A stretch of DNA of 10,007 nt from NCBI GenBank assembly GCA_902773035.1, contig CACYDB010000081.1, positions 1 through 10,007 of the forward strand, written 5' to 3'. The notes below the pieces were generated by a model, which did no database searches, had not been told where the DNA came from, and saw nothing but the letters and a program-made list of their open reading frames with translations. The position numbers and the translations under genes were made by a program. The first letter of the stretch is position 1; each line of letters opens with the position of its first letter. This stretch comes from an uncultured Ruminococcus sp. GTDB lineage: Bacteria > Bacillota > Clostridia > Oscillospirales > Acutalibacteraceae. This document shows, piece by piece, positions 1 to 5,999 of this stretch.

Positions 1-310
1 ACTTGCTTCCGCGAGCGAGGTTGAAATCGGCGAGAGCTTTGACATCGAGGGCGCGGTCAACGTCGTTACCGCTGACGCGAAGATCTATATTCCGATGGAT
101 CAGCTCGTTGACAAGAAGGCTGAGCTTGAAAGACTCGACAAGGAGCTCAAGGCGGTTGAAAAGCGTCTGGCTCAGAGCGAGGGCAAGCTCAACAATCAGG
201 GCTTTGTAGCCAAGGCTCCCGCGGCTGTCGTTGAGAGAGTTAAGGGACAGGCGGCTAAGGAGCGCGAGCAAATCGCTATGATCAAAGCGGCGATCGAGAA
301 GCTTAAATAA
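1..310 (+). CDS. valS: Valyl-tRNA synthetase, C-terminal end (partial)
   Basis: The 5' end lies outside the window; the reading frame starts at base 2 and about 102 residues remain. ValRS charges tRNA-Val with valine in the cytoplasm. What is visible is the family's C-terminal part: a short beta segment ending in AKIYIPMDQLVD, then a charged heptad-rich coiled coil (KKAELERLDKELKAVEKRL) and the characteristic LNNQGFVAKAPAAVVERVK stretch, ending in a second short helix. This C-terminal coiled coil is known in the family to contact the tRNA. The catalytic HIGH and KMSKS motifs would lie upstream and cannot be checked. The frame ends in TAA with no sign of damage. The identification rests on recognising the conserved tail, so confidence is high despite truncation by the window edge. 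Confidence 0.93.
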   Translation, partial: LASASEVEIGESFDIEGAVNVVTADAKIYIPMDQLVDKKAELERLDKELKAVEKRLAQSEGKLNNQGFVAKAPAAVVERVKGQAAKEREQIAMIKAAIEKLK

Positions 311-331
311 AATATACTATTATAATTGTAT

Positions 332-360
332 GGGCTGTCGTTTACGCGGCAGCCCTATAT
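332..360 (+). terminator. Hairpin after valS, weak intrinsic terminator
   Basis: GGGCTGTCG (332-340) pairs with CGGCAGCCC (347-355) through nine pairs, one of them T-G, around a six-base loop. The following TATATATAAT is only alternately T, so termination may be incomplete and valS transcripts could read into the next gene. The same GGGCTGTCG stem arm is used by the terminator at 6591. Confidence 0.5.
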
Positions 361-379
361 ATAATGAAAAGGGGAAAGT

Positions 380-802
380 ATGAATATTTATCTGGCAAGT
401 CCGTTTTTTAACGATACGGAGCTCAAGAACGTCGAGTACGCGGAGCATATATTAATGAAAAGGGGATTTAACGTCTTTTCGCCGAGGCTCAACGAGGTCA
501 GGACTGATGAAAATACGCAGAAGCCGCTGTGGTCAAAGGAGACCTTTATGAACGATAAGCGCTTTATCGACTGGGCTGACGTTGTGGTTATGCTCTATTA
601 CGGCGGATACAGCGACAGCGGTACGGCGTGGGAATGCGGCTACGCCTACGGCACTAACACGCCCGTTATAGTTGTACAGCTCGGCGAGGACTCTAATCTG
701 ATGGTTCACGAGGGATGCCACAGCAATATAAGCCTTGAGGAGCTCGAAGGCTATGATTTTGATATGCTTCCCGTGAAGGCGTACAAGGGCAGAATGTTCT
801 GA
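380..802 (+). CDS. Nucleoside 2-deoxyribosyltransferase family protein
   Basis: 140 residues. The ATG at 380 is preceded by a GGGGAAAG ribosome binding site at 371-378. The protein has the full pattern of the nucleoside 2-deoxyribosyltransferase family: an N-terminal strand IYLASPFFN (residues 3-11) that forms the nucleoside pocket, an aspartate-containing IDWADVVV strand (63-70), and SDSGTAWECGYAYG (78-91), where Glu85 matches the catalytic glutamate that attacks the deoxyribose C1'. A later SNLMV (105-109) resembles the family's NLM motif. Classical members swap bases between deoxynucleosides in salvage; relatives hydrolyse nucleotides such as dCMP or dNMP, so the exact substrate cannot be read from sequence. 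Length is slightly below the usual 150-160 residues but no core motif is missing. No convincing promoter lies between valS and this gene, so it may rely on readthrough. It is followed by a long non-coding region. Confidence 0.85.
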   Translation: MNIYLASPFFNDTELKNVEYAEHILMKRGFNVFSPRLNEVRTDENTQKPLWSKETFMNDKRFIDWADVVVMLYYGGYSDSGTAWECGYAYGTNTPVIVVQLGEDSNLMVHEGCHSNISLEELEGYDFDMLPVKAYKGRMF

Positions 803-949
803 AAAATCAGATTTTATGCGGTTTCGCAGGCGTAAACTAATATTAAAAAATGTAATTTTTCAAAAAATTTTTTGCCCTAAAACAGCACATATTGTGGGTT
901 GAGGGAGTTCATTAATTACAAAAATTCATTAAATTTATACATACAATCT

Positions 950-971
950 TTGCCGAAACGGCAATCTTTTT
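950..971 (+). terminator. Intrinsic terminator, first of a tandem pair
   Basis: TTGCCG (950-955) and CGGCAA (959-964) form a perfect six-pair stem around AAA, followed by TCTTTTT. It lies 148 bases past the stop of the deoxyribosyltransferase gene, which would give that mRNA a long 3' tail, or it ends a separate short RNA. Confidence 0.7.
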
Positions 972-997
972 GTTAAAATACACATAGAAATACCCTT

Positions 998-1022
998 AAA
1001 ACCGTCCAAATGGGCGGTTTTT
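998..1022 (+). terminator. Intrinsic terminator, second of a tandem pair
   Basis: AAAACCGTCC (998-1007), loop AAAT, then GGGCGGTTTT (1012-1021) form a ten-pair stem with one T-G pair, followed by T. Because the stem is flanked by an A-run and a T-run, it could also work on the reverse strand. It insulates the region downstream from upstream transcription. Confidence 0.8.
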
Positions 1023-1075
1023 CCTATATTTTCGGCGCCTTATGACAGGGCGAAAAATCACCCCCAAGATGTAGA

Positions 1076-1103
1076 TGTAACACGATTGTAACCGATTGTT
1101 ACA
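1076..1103 (+). promoter_or_regulatory. Candidate WalR/PhoP-type operator array
   Basis: TGTAAC (1076-1081), five bases, TGTAAC (1087-1092), four bases, TGTTAC (1097-1102). The first pair exactly fits the published WalR (YycF) consensus TGTWAH-N5-TGTWAH; the third hexamer fits with a one-base shorter gap. The second and third also form an inverted repeat, TGTAAC-N5-GTTACA. WalR controls cell wall hydrolase genes in Firmicutes, including 3D-domain proteins such as yocH, and the next gene encodes a 3D-domain protein. PhoP boxes have a similar architecture and cannot be excluded. The array is about 140 bases upstream of the -35 hexamer, farther than a typical activator site. Confidence 0.5.
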
Positions 1104-1206
1104 GCGTCGTAATGGGTTGATTTGTTGCAAAATGACCAGAAAATTTCATTTTATGTGCGTTAAAAGAAATAAAAAGGGGCGGTTCTCCACGTATCTACAA
1201 AATCTG

Positions 1207-1223
1207 TTGTGCAGGGTGCACAA
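1207..1223. promoter_or_regulatory. Inverted repeat next to promoter, possible operator
   Basis: TTGTGCA (1207-1213), GGG, TGCACAA (1217-1223): a perfect 7-bp inverted repeat ending 19 bases before the -35 hexamer. The position suits a dimeric regulator. There is no T-tract, so it is not a terminator. No specific regulator family is recognised. Confidence 0.4.
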
Positions 1224-1242
1224 AAACTGATAGGATTGTTTG

Positions 1243-1271
1243 TTGACATCTCCAAAATATTTCCGTATAAT
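1243..1271 (+). promoter_or_regulatory. Consensus sigma-A promoter of the 3D-domain gene
   Basis: TTGACA (1243-1248), a 17-base spacer and TATAAT (1266-1271): a perfect match to the vegetative consensus. Predicted transcription start is about 1278, giving an 86-base leader before the ATG at 1364. Confidence 0.88.
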
Positions 1272-1277
1272 GCCATT

Positions 1278-1363
1278 GTAGCTTGAAAACAACGCAAGTT
1301 CTCCTGCAAAAAGCGGAGGGGCGTAAGCTGCAAAATCTAACTGAATATAGAAGGAGAAAGTTT
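1278..1363 (+). promoter_or_regulatory. Structured 5' leader with anti-Shine-Dalgarno
   Basis: Starting at the predicted +1, three nested stems can be drawn: 1278-1284 with 1325-1331 (seven pairs, one T-G), ACGC 1292-1295 with GCGT 1321-1324, and CTCC(T)GC 1301-1307 with GCGGAG 1313-1318 (one bulged T). The 5' arm of the innermost stem lies within TTCTCCT (1299-1305), a perfect complement of the ribosome binding site AGGAGAA (1352-1358). The two pairings exclude each other, so the leader could hold translation on or off. It does not match the conserved cores I know for c-di-AMP (ydaO), c-di-GMP, preQ1 or other common riboswitches. The fold is drawn by eye; function is inference. Confidence 0.45.
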
Positions 1364-2383
1364 ATGACGATAACAGAAAAACAGCGTTCCGTCCTTAAGG
1401 CAGCTTCAGTTGTTGCCGCGCTTGCAATCGTGTGGACGTCTGGCTTTTCCGTATCAGCTAAAACAATTTCTAACGAAAATTCAAACACTACGGAAACGCA
1501 AGTTAGCGAGAACCTTTTAGTTCTTCCTAACGGAGACGCACTTGTAAGCGATGAGAACGGCGACATCGACATTATGGACGGTGTAACTGTTAACATCAAG
1601 GTAGGAAAATCTGCTTATAAAAAGTATGAGGTTCCTAAGACAACAGTCGGTGAGGCTCTTGAGCACGCGAATATCGAGCTCGGTAAATATGATTTAGTAA
1701 GTAAGAGTCTGGACGCCGAGGTTAAGCAGGACACCAAAATCAAGGTTGACCGCGTATCCTTTAAAAAGACTGTTAAAACTCAGAAAGTAAAGTTCAAGAC
1801 TGTTGAAAAGTCCACTTCAAAGCTCTACGAGGGTCAGAAAAAGACAATCGTTAAGGGTAAGAAGGGGAAGAAAAGAGTTACTTATACTTCTAAGCTCGTA
1901 AACGGCGATGTAACTAAGACTTACGTTACAAAGACCAAGGTTACGAAGAAGGCTAAGAAGAAGGTAGTTCTCGTTGGTACAAAACGCAGAAACTACACAA
2001 TGCTCGAGAACAATCCTACAACGTTTAAGACGAAGTCATCGGGCGGTATCGGTACTGTAACAGACTACAAGGGCAACAAGATTGCTTATAAGAAGCTTGT
2101 TTCAGGTACGGCTACAGCGTATTCGGCTCACCCCGGCGCTCTTACCGCTACAGGCGCTACAGTTCGTGTAGGCGGTGTCGCGGTTAACCCTGCGGTTATC
2201 CCTTACGGCTCTAAGCTCTACATCGAGAGCCCTGACGGCAGCCAGGTATACGGCTACGCGACAGCGATCGATACAGGTGGATTTATCCACACAAGCTCCA
2301 CTGTTGTAGACCTGTTCTACTGGAGCAACAGCACTTGCTGCACTTGGGGAAGACGTCCCGTTAATATTTATGTTTTAGCTTAA
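1364..2383 (+). CDS. G5/3D-domain secreted wall protein, probable lytic enzyme
   Basis: 339 residues. The ATG at 1364 follows GAAGGAGAAAG; an in-frame TTG at 1283 is open but lies within a few bases of the predicted transcription start and has no ribosome binding site. Residues 1-32 form a signal peptide or membrane anchor with a hydrophobic core at about 10-32. A DUF348-like segment (about 73-135), with VGEALEHANIELGKYD, leads into a lysine-rich G5-type repeat (about 132-206, YEGQKKTIVKGKKGKK then YTSKLVNG). A C-terminal 3D domain (about 248-339) follows, with TATAYS, VAVNPAVIPYGSKLYI, AIDTGG (Asp303) and VVDLFYW (Asp316). The first of the three family aspartates is Asn275, a variant I believe occurs in clostridial homologues. 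Relatives (RpfB/YabE, YocH) act on peptidoglycan outside the membrane; G5 binds wall glycans. It is monocistronic, with its own promoter, structured leader and terminator. The exact bond cleaved cannot be read from sequence. Confidence 0.88.
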   Translation: MTITEKQRSVLKAASVVAALAIVWTSGFSVSAKTISNENSNTTETQVSENLLVLPNGDALVSDENGDIDIMDGVTVNIKVGKSAYKKYEVPKTTVGEALEHANIELGKYDLVSKSLDAEVKQDTKIKVDRVSFKKTVKTQKVKFKTVEKSTSKLYEGQKKTIVKGKKGKKRVTYTSKLVNGDVTKTYVTKTKVTKKAKKKVVLVGTKRRNYTMLENNPTTFKTKSSGGIGTVTDYKGNKIAYKKLVSGTATAYSAHPGALTATGATVRVGGVAVNPAVIPYGSKLYIESPDGSQVYGYATAIDTGGFIHTSSTVVDLFYWSNSTCCTWGRRPVNIYVLA

Positions 2384-2387
2384 TGAG

Positions 2388-2414
2388 AAGACCGCGAAAG
2401 CGGTCTTTTTCTTT
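2388..2414 (+). terminator. Strong intrinsic terminator
   Basis: AAGACCGC (2388-2395), a GAAA tetraloop, GCGGTCTT (2400-2407), then a T-rich tract through 2414. Eight perfect pairs directly after the 3D-domain gene stop. Confidence 0.93.
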
Positions 2415-2483
2415 GCGACTTTAACCTTATTTAAAAATAAAAGAATTTTTCAAAAAGCTTCTTTTCTTTAGATTATCTTCAGA

Positions 2484-2512
2484 TTGACATGATATTATTT
2501 AACTGTAAGCTC
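2484..2512 (+). promoter_or_regulatory. Possible promoter with good -35 only
   Basis: TTGACA at 2484-2489 is a consensus -35, but the expected -10 position holds only TAAGCT (2506-2511, 16-base spacer), a poor match. Because the preceding terminator is strong, the next gene needs a promoter in this gap, and this is the best candidate. An activator or an alternative sigma factor may be required. Confidence 0.4.
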
Positions 2513-2550
2513 AATCAATGAGGAAAATTTACGGAAAAGGAGTTTTTATT

Positions 2551-3666
2551 ATGTTAAAAAAGTTTATGGCAATCTTTATTGCGGTTATGGTTGTGTTTTC
2601 ATCCTTTGCGGTCGCGGCGTCGGCGGCTGAGGTCGAGGATTCCCTCGTAGGAGCTGACAGCAACAGCTCGGCGAGCGCTGATACTTCAAGCATCGCTACA
2701 GGCTCGGGTGATACGATCAAGTTTGACGCTTCCGAGTGGAAGAACTTTTCAATCGTTTACTGTCATATCTGGCAGAGAGGCGGCGACGACTTCTTCCCTT
2801 GGCAGTCAAAGAAGGAGGCGTGCAAAAAGGTTGAGGGCAGTATTTATGAATACGACCTCTCAATGCTCAACAATTCGACCGCCATTGAGGGCGGACTTAA
2901 AGCGGGCGTTGACTACTGCGTAATTTTCAGCGCCAACAACGGTATGCAGACCTATGATACGACCTTCGGCAAGGCGTGTATCGGCGACACAATCAAGGTT
3001 ACGGGCAAAAGGCTTGAGAACCCCAAGGATTCCGACAAGCAGGCTATTGAGGCGGTGTGGACGAAAAACAGCAATAACTACGGTCCTCACCTCGCGCTCA
3101 CATCGATCGGTAATATCGTCGGCAGCAAGCTCTGTCCGAATGAAAAGGGCGAGGAGGTTATCGGCGACTGGATCCCGACCTTCTACAAGAGCACTTATGT
3201 AGACCCCGTTAAAGCGCTTACAGAGGCTTATCCCAAGTTCGGCATAACTTCCTCCGACCAGATAAGCACGATCTTCGGCTATATTCAGAATAAGAAAACG
3301 GGCGAGGACGAGGACGCTATCCTCAAGGTGCTGACAGAGGCTTTCGCGAAGGCTTATCCCTCAAAGGCGGCTGAGGTCAAGGATACAAAGAAAATCAAGA
3401 AAGCTGCCGATGAAAAGGAAAAGGCGATCAAATCAAGCGGCGGTCATATCACCTCAAGCACATCAGGCTCCTCGGGCTCGACAGGCTCAGGTTCATCAAG
3501 CTCAGGTTCATCTTACTCGGGCTCTTCATCCTCGGGCTCAACGTCCTACAACGGTTCGGGTACAGGTCCCGACGGTCCCGAGCATACGATCTTCTTTATC
3601 CTCGGCGGCGTAATGCTTGTCGCGGTCGGCGCAATGTATATGTCCAGAAGGAAAAGAGAAGAATAA
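2551..3666 (+). CDS. Exported, C-terminally anchored protein, possible carbohydrate-binding module
   Basis: 371 residues from the ATG at 2551, chosen because AAGGAG (2537-2542) sits eight bases before it and a signal peptide begins at once; the in-frame ATG at 2518 has no such site. A signal peptide (1-26, likely cut after VAASA) is followed by an acidic Ser-rich stretch. A module at about 55-170 has aromatic-rich strands (FDASEWKNFSIVYCHIWQ, FFPWQ, YCVIFSANNGMQTYDTTFG) resembling starch-binding modules of the CBM25/26 type in ruminococci; this is inference from pattern. Residues 215-295 look helical and lysine-rich. A Ser/Gly linker (about 296-338) spans the wall, then a membrane segment (346-364) and a basic tail RRKREE. 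That tail resembles a sortase signal, but no LPXTG precedes it (GPDGPEH instead), so anchoring in the membrane is more likely. It is probably monocistronic. Function is unknown; a surface adhesin or binding protein fits. Confidence 0.75.
   Translation: MLKKFMAIFIAVMVVFSSFAVAASAAEVEDSLVGADSNSSASADTSSIATGSGDTIKFDASEWKNFSIVYCHIWQRGGDDFFPWQSKKEACKKVEGSIYEYDLSMLNNSTAIEGGLKAGVDYCVIFSANNGMQTYDTTFGKACIGDTIKVTGKRLENPKDSDKQAIEAVWTKNSNNYGPHLALTSIGNIVGSKLCPNEKGEEVIGDWIPTFYKSTYVDPVKALTEAYPKFGITSSDQISTIFGYIQNKKTGEDEDAILKVLTEAFAKAYPSKAAEVKDTKKIKKAADEKEKAIKSSGGHITSSTSGSSGSTGSGSSSSGSSYSGSSSSGSTSYNGSGTGPDGPEHTIFFILGGVMLVAVGAMYMSRRKREE
3456..3545 (+). repeat. Degenerate Ser/Gly codon repeat
   Basis: The linker of the anchored protein is coded by irregular repeats of GGCTC/GGTTC with TCA and TCG serine codons. 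The codons vary, so it looks like selection for a flexible Ser/Gly spacer with some slippage-type expansion, not an exact tandem repeat. Confidence 0.6.
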
Positions 3667-3696
3667 ACAGAATTAACCATTAGTAATATATCTTCA

Positions 3697-3732
3697 GAAA
3701 CGCGCGGACTCTAAGCCCGCGCGGTTTCTTTT
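3697..3732 (+). terminator. Intrinsic terminator of the anchored protein gene
   Basis: GAAACGCGCGG (3697-3707) pairs with CCGCGCG-G-TTTC (3717-3728), eleven pairs with one bulged G and a nine-base loop, followed by TTTT (3729-3732). Confidence 0.85.
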
Positions 3733-3742
3733 AAATAAGTTC

Positions 3743-3771
3743 TTGTTTTTCTCTGTTCGGTGGAGTATAAT
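3743..3771 (+). promoter_or_regulatory. Sigma-A promoter of the prmA operon
   Basis: TTGTTT (3743-3748), a 17-base spacer and a perfect TATAAT (3766-3771). Predicted start near 3778 gives a leader of only about 18 bases that still contains GGAGGAA (3782-3788). Confidence 0.75.
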
Positions 3772-3795
3772 TATAGTGTTTGGAGGAATGTGTGA

Positions 3796-5055
3796 ATGAT
3801 CAGGAAAATTATATCAACAGCGCTGTGCGTACTGACTCTGGCGTCGGCGGCATTACCCGCGGGCGCGGTCGGAACAATCGACAAGACCTCGGACGTCAGC
3901 GAGGGCTCTGTTATAAAATGCGGAAAATATCTCGTTTTGCTGGCGAATAATTATAAGAAGGATCGCACCAGCATTTACCGCACCGCCTTAAACGGCAAAA
4001 AATCCAAGCTCGTCGCGAGGACGAAGATTTTCAACGACGCTCAGCTCTACTCCTATAAGGGCAAGGTATATTACCGCAAGGACGAGAACATCTACAAATA
4101 CACCCCCAAGTCAAATAAAAAGTCGGTCGCCGTAAAGCTTGACCCCAAAAACAAGTACAAGCTCCGCGATAAAAAAGGCTTTTTTATCAACATAAAGGGT
4201 ATTTGCTCCGAGGGCTTTGTGGTCGATTACAGAAAAGAAGGCCTCTGCCTTGTGGACTTTGAGGGCAACAAAAAGGTTATCAGCCCTTACGACAAGAAGG
4301 GCTCGGTATACATTGGCTCGGCTGACGGCGCGGTTTTCTATTATAAGCCCGAGAAAAAGAAGGATAAAAGATATGTCGCGGGAGTTTACCGCTATGAAGC
4401 AGGCGCTGAGAATGCCGAGAGAGTGTCGCAGTTCACGACGGTCAGGAAGGCTTCCGCCAAGCCCGACTCGGCTTACGCGTATATAACCGACAAAAAGATC
4501 GTTTTCACCGCGGGAGTTACGGGCGCCGACGGCTTTGAGGGCTGCGTCTACTCAATGAACACCGACGGCTCTCAGCTTAAAAAGCTGAAGGAGAATACGG
4601 GCGGAAATATCACTCCCGGTAAAAACTGCGCGTATCTGGGACTCGCTACTAAAAAGGGCGACTATATACTATATAAAATAAGTAAAAAAGGAAAGCTTTC
4701 GGCTAAGCTGAAATATACGAACGGAAATTATCCGATCATAAGCTACACGACTGAGAAGGATTCCGCGCTGGCGATAAACGTTTCGCGCTTCAACTACGGC
4801 TACGACGTTTTCGCGCTCGGTAAAATCGCCAAGGCTAAGGGCAAAAAGCTCTTTGACGCGGACAGTCAGATCAGGAACGCTTATACGGGCAACGTGCTTG
4901 TATCTCCGACGATTTCGGGAAGCGCGGGTGATATCGCCCTTGTGACCTACGGAATTTACTGCTACGCCTCCGACAACAGTCTGGAGTACGTTTACAAGTG
5001 CGAGAGTTATCTCGTTAACGCGCGCTCGGGCAACAAGGTTTTGATAGATAGGTAG
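3796..5055 (+). CDS. Secreted lysine/tyrosine-rich propeller-like protein
   Basis: 419 residues. The ATG at 3796 follows GGAGGAA with seven bases between. Residues 1-24 are a clear signal peptide, probably cut after PAGA, and there is no later membrane segment, wall signal or anchor, so the product is likely secreted or wall-held by charge. The mature part is rich in Lys, Tyr and Gly, with recurring short strand pairs such as SYKGKVYYRKDENIYKYTP (about 86-105), GAVFYYKP, YVAGVYRYEAG and GCVYSMNTDGSQLKKL. Such strand-turn-strand units occur in beta-propeller proteins (DUF5050- or TolB-like), and a propeller is my inference. No catalytic motif is recognised. It is the first gene of an operon with prmA, whose ATG follows the stop by six bases, so translation of the two may be coupled. 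Function unknown. Confidence 0.7.
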   Translation: MIRKIISTALCVLTLASAALPAGAVGTIDKTSDVSEGSVIKCGKYLVLLANNYKKDRTSIYRTALNGKKSKLVARTKIFNDAQLYSYKGKVYYRKDENIYKYTPKSNKKSVAVKLDPKNKYKLRDKKGFFINIKGICSEGFVVDYRKEGLCLVDFEGNKKVISPYDKKGSVYIGSADGAVFYYKPEKKKDKRYVAGVYRYEAGAENAERVSQFTTVRKASAKPDSAYAYITDKKIVFTAGVTGADGFEGCVYSMNTDGSQLKKLKENTGGNITPGKNCAYLGLATKKGDYILYKISKKGKLSAKLKYTNGNYPIISYTTEKDSALAINVSRFNYGYDVFALGKIAKAKGKKLFDADSQIRNAYTGNVLVSPTISGSAGDIALVTYGIYCYASDNSLEYVYKCESYLVNARSGNKVLIDR

Positions 5056-5061
5056 GTTATT

Positions 5062-5985
5062 ATGGCACAGTGGACAGAAATCAAGATCTCAATTGATTCA
5101 AAGGACATAGACAAGGCGAGCGATATCGCCAATATGGTAGTGCCCTACGGCATTTACATTGAGGATTACTCCGAGCTTGAGGAGCAGGTCATGGAGATCG
5201 CGCATATTGATTTGATCGACGAGGATTTGCTCAAAAAGAACAGGAACGAGGCTTTTATCCATATTTACCTTGAGCCTGACGTAAATCCCGCCGAGGCTCT
5301 GGCGTTCCTCTCGGAAAGGTATAACGCGGAGGGCATCGAGCATAAGCTCGACACCTCGGCAACTATGGACGAGGATTGGCGCAACAACTGGAAGAAGTTT
5401 TTCAATCCTACTCCCGTGGGAGAAAAAATCCTTATCCGTCCGACTTGGCGCGACGATTATGATCCCGAGGGCAGAGTTGTGCTCAACATCGACCCGGGAC
5501 TCGCGTTCGGAACAGGCAACCACGAGACTACAAGGCTGTGTCTTGAAACGATCGAAAAGTATGTTAAAAGCGGCGATACGGTGCTCGACGTAGGCTGCGG
5601 AAGCGGTATACTCGCGATAGCGTCGCTGCTGCTGGGAGCTCAGAGCGCCGTCGGCGTTGATATTGACGAGGTGGCTGTAAGAACAGCTGTCGAGAACGCC
5701 GAGCTCAACGGAGTTTCAACAAAATTTACCGCGATAGTGGGAGATTTGACCGATAAAGTTGAGGGAAAATACAATTTAGTGGTTGCAAATATCGTGGCGG
5801 ATGCTATAATTAGTTTGTCAAAGGGCGTAAGACAGTTTATGAATCCCGACTCGGTCTACATAATGAGCGGCATTATCGACACAAGAGGCGAAGAGGTCGC
5901 CGAGGCTGTCGGCAGGGATTTCAACATTATTGCTCGTTATGAGGATAACGGTTGGGTATGTCTTGTCGCAAAAATAAAAGAATAA
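5062..5985 (+). CDS. prmA: Ribosomal protein L11 methyltransferase PrmA
   Basis: 307 residues, close to the usual length. PrmA is a cytoplasmic S-adenosylmethionine-dependent enzyme that trimethylates ribosomal protein L11 at several amino groups. The N-terminal L11-binding domain (1-60; GIYIEDYSELEE) and linker precede a Rossmann methyltransferase domain. Visible motifs are DEDWRNNWKKFF (103-114), the family signature DPGLAFGTGNHETT (144-157), the SAM-binding loop VLDVGCGSG (174-182), the ribose-binding acidic site GVDID (198-202) and NIVAD (243-247), the counterpart of the NxxAD/NPPY position. All expected residues are present. The ribosome binding site (AGGTAGG) is weak and overlaps the stop of the upstream gene at 5055, suggesting coupled translation. 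In many Firmicutes prmA neighbours dnaJ or the 16S rRNA methyltransferase rsmE; here it instead lies between a secreted and a membrane protein. Confidence 0.96.
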   Translation: MAQWTEIKISIDSKDIDKASDIANMVVPYGIYIEDYSELEEQVMEIAHIDLIDEDLLKKNRNEAFIHIYLEPDVNPAEALAFLSERYNAEGIEHKLDTSATMDEDWRNNWKKFFNPTPVGEKILIRPTWRDDYDPEGRVVLNIDPGLAFGTGNHETTRLCLETIEKYVKSGDTVLDVGCGSGILAIASLLLGAQSAVGVDIDEVAVRTAVENAELNGVSTKFTAIVGDLTDKVEGKYNLVVANIVADAIISLSKGVRQFMNPDSVYIMSGIIDTRGEEVAEAVGRDFNIIARYEDNGWVCLVAKIKE

Positions 5986-5999
5986 TTCTGGAGGTCAAT

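Larger units (their letters stand above)
803..1075. other. Non-coding, AT-rich spacer
   Basis: No open frame with a ribosome binding site is visible on either strand. Besides the two terminators listed separately, the stretch holds a short inverted repeat AAAATC-A-GATTTT (803-815), a four-pair hairpin TGCG-GTTT-CGCA (817-828), a homopolymer-rich segment (841-883), and a direct repeat TTCATTAA at 908-915 and 925-932. Together with 1076-1363 it makes a 560-base gene-free region, unusual for this compact window. Confidence 0.6.

Noticed and set aside
1283..1363. Upstream TTG start adding 27 residues to the 3D-domain protein
   Set aside because: It lies about five bases after the predicted transcription start, has no ribosome binding site, and would bury the signal peptide; the ATG at 1364 has a strong site.
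1278..1363. c-di-AMP (ydaO) riboswitch before the wall protein gene
   Set aside because: The leader is too short and lacks the conserved core of that class as I know it.
1195..1599. Open frame on the reverse strand across the leader and gene start
   Set aside because: It crosses the promoter, leader and coding region, has no ribosome site, and its product is not protein-like; the same holds for other reverse-strand frames in 2102-2290, 5098-5523, 5937-6299 and 8995-9394.
2439..2465. AT-only hairpin AAAAGAATTTTT / AAAAA-GC-TTCTTTT
   Set aside because: It has only A-T and T-A core pairs apart from one G-C, so it is too weak for a terminator, and a strong terminator already lies just upstream; listed as background AT structure.
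2518..2550. Upstream ATG adding 11 residues to the anchored protein
   Set aside because: There is no ribosome binding site before it, and the AAGGAG before 2551 with the immediate signal peptide decides the start.
3571..3660. LPXTG sortase signal on the anchored protein
   Set aside because: A hydrophobic segment and basic tail are present but no LPXTG or close variant precedes them.
5952..5999. TTG start for the four-helix protein inside prmA
   Set aside because: No ribosome site; ATG 6000 has TGGAGG at good spacing.
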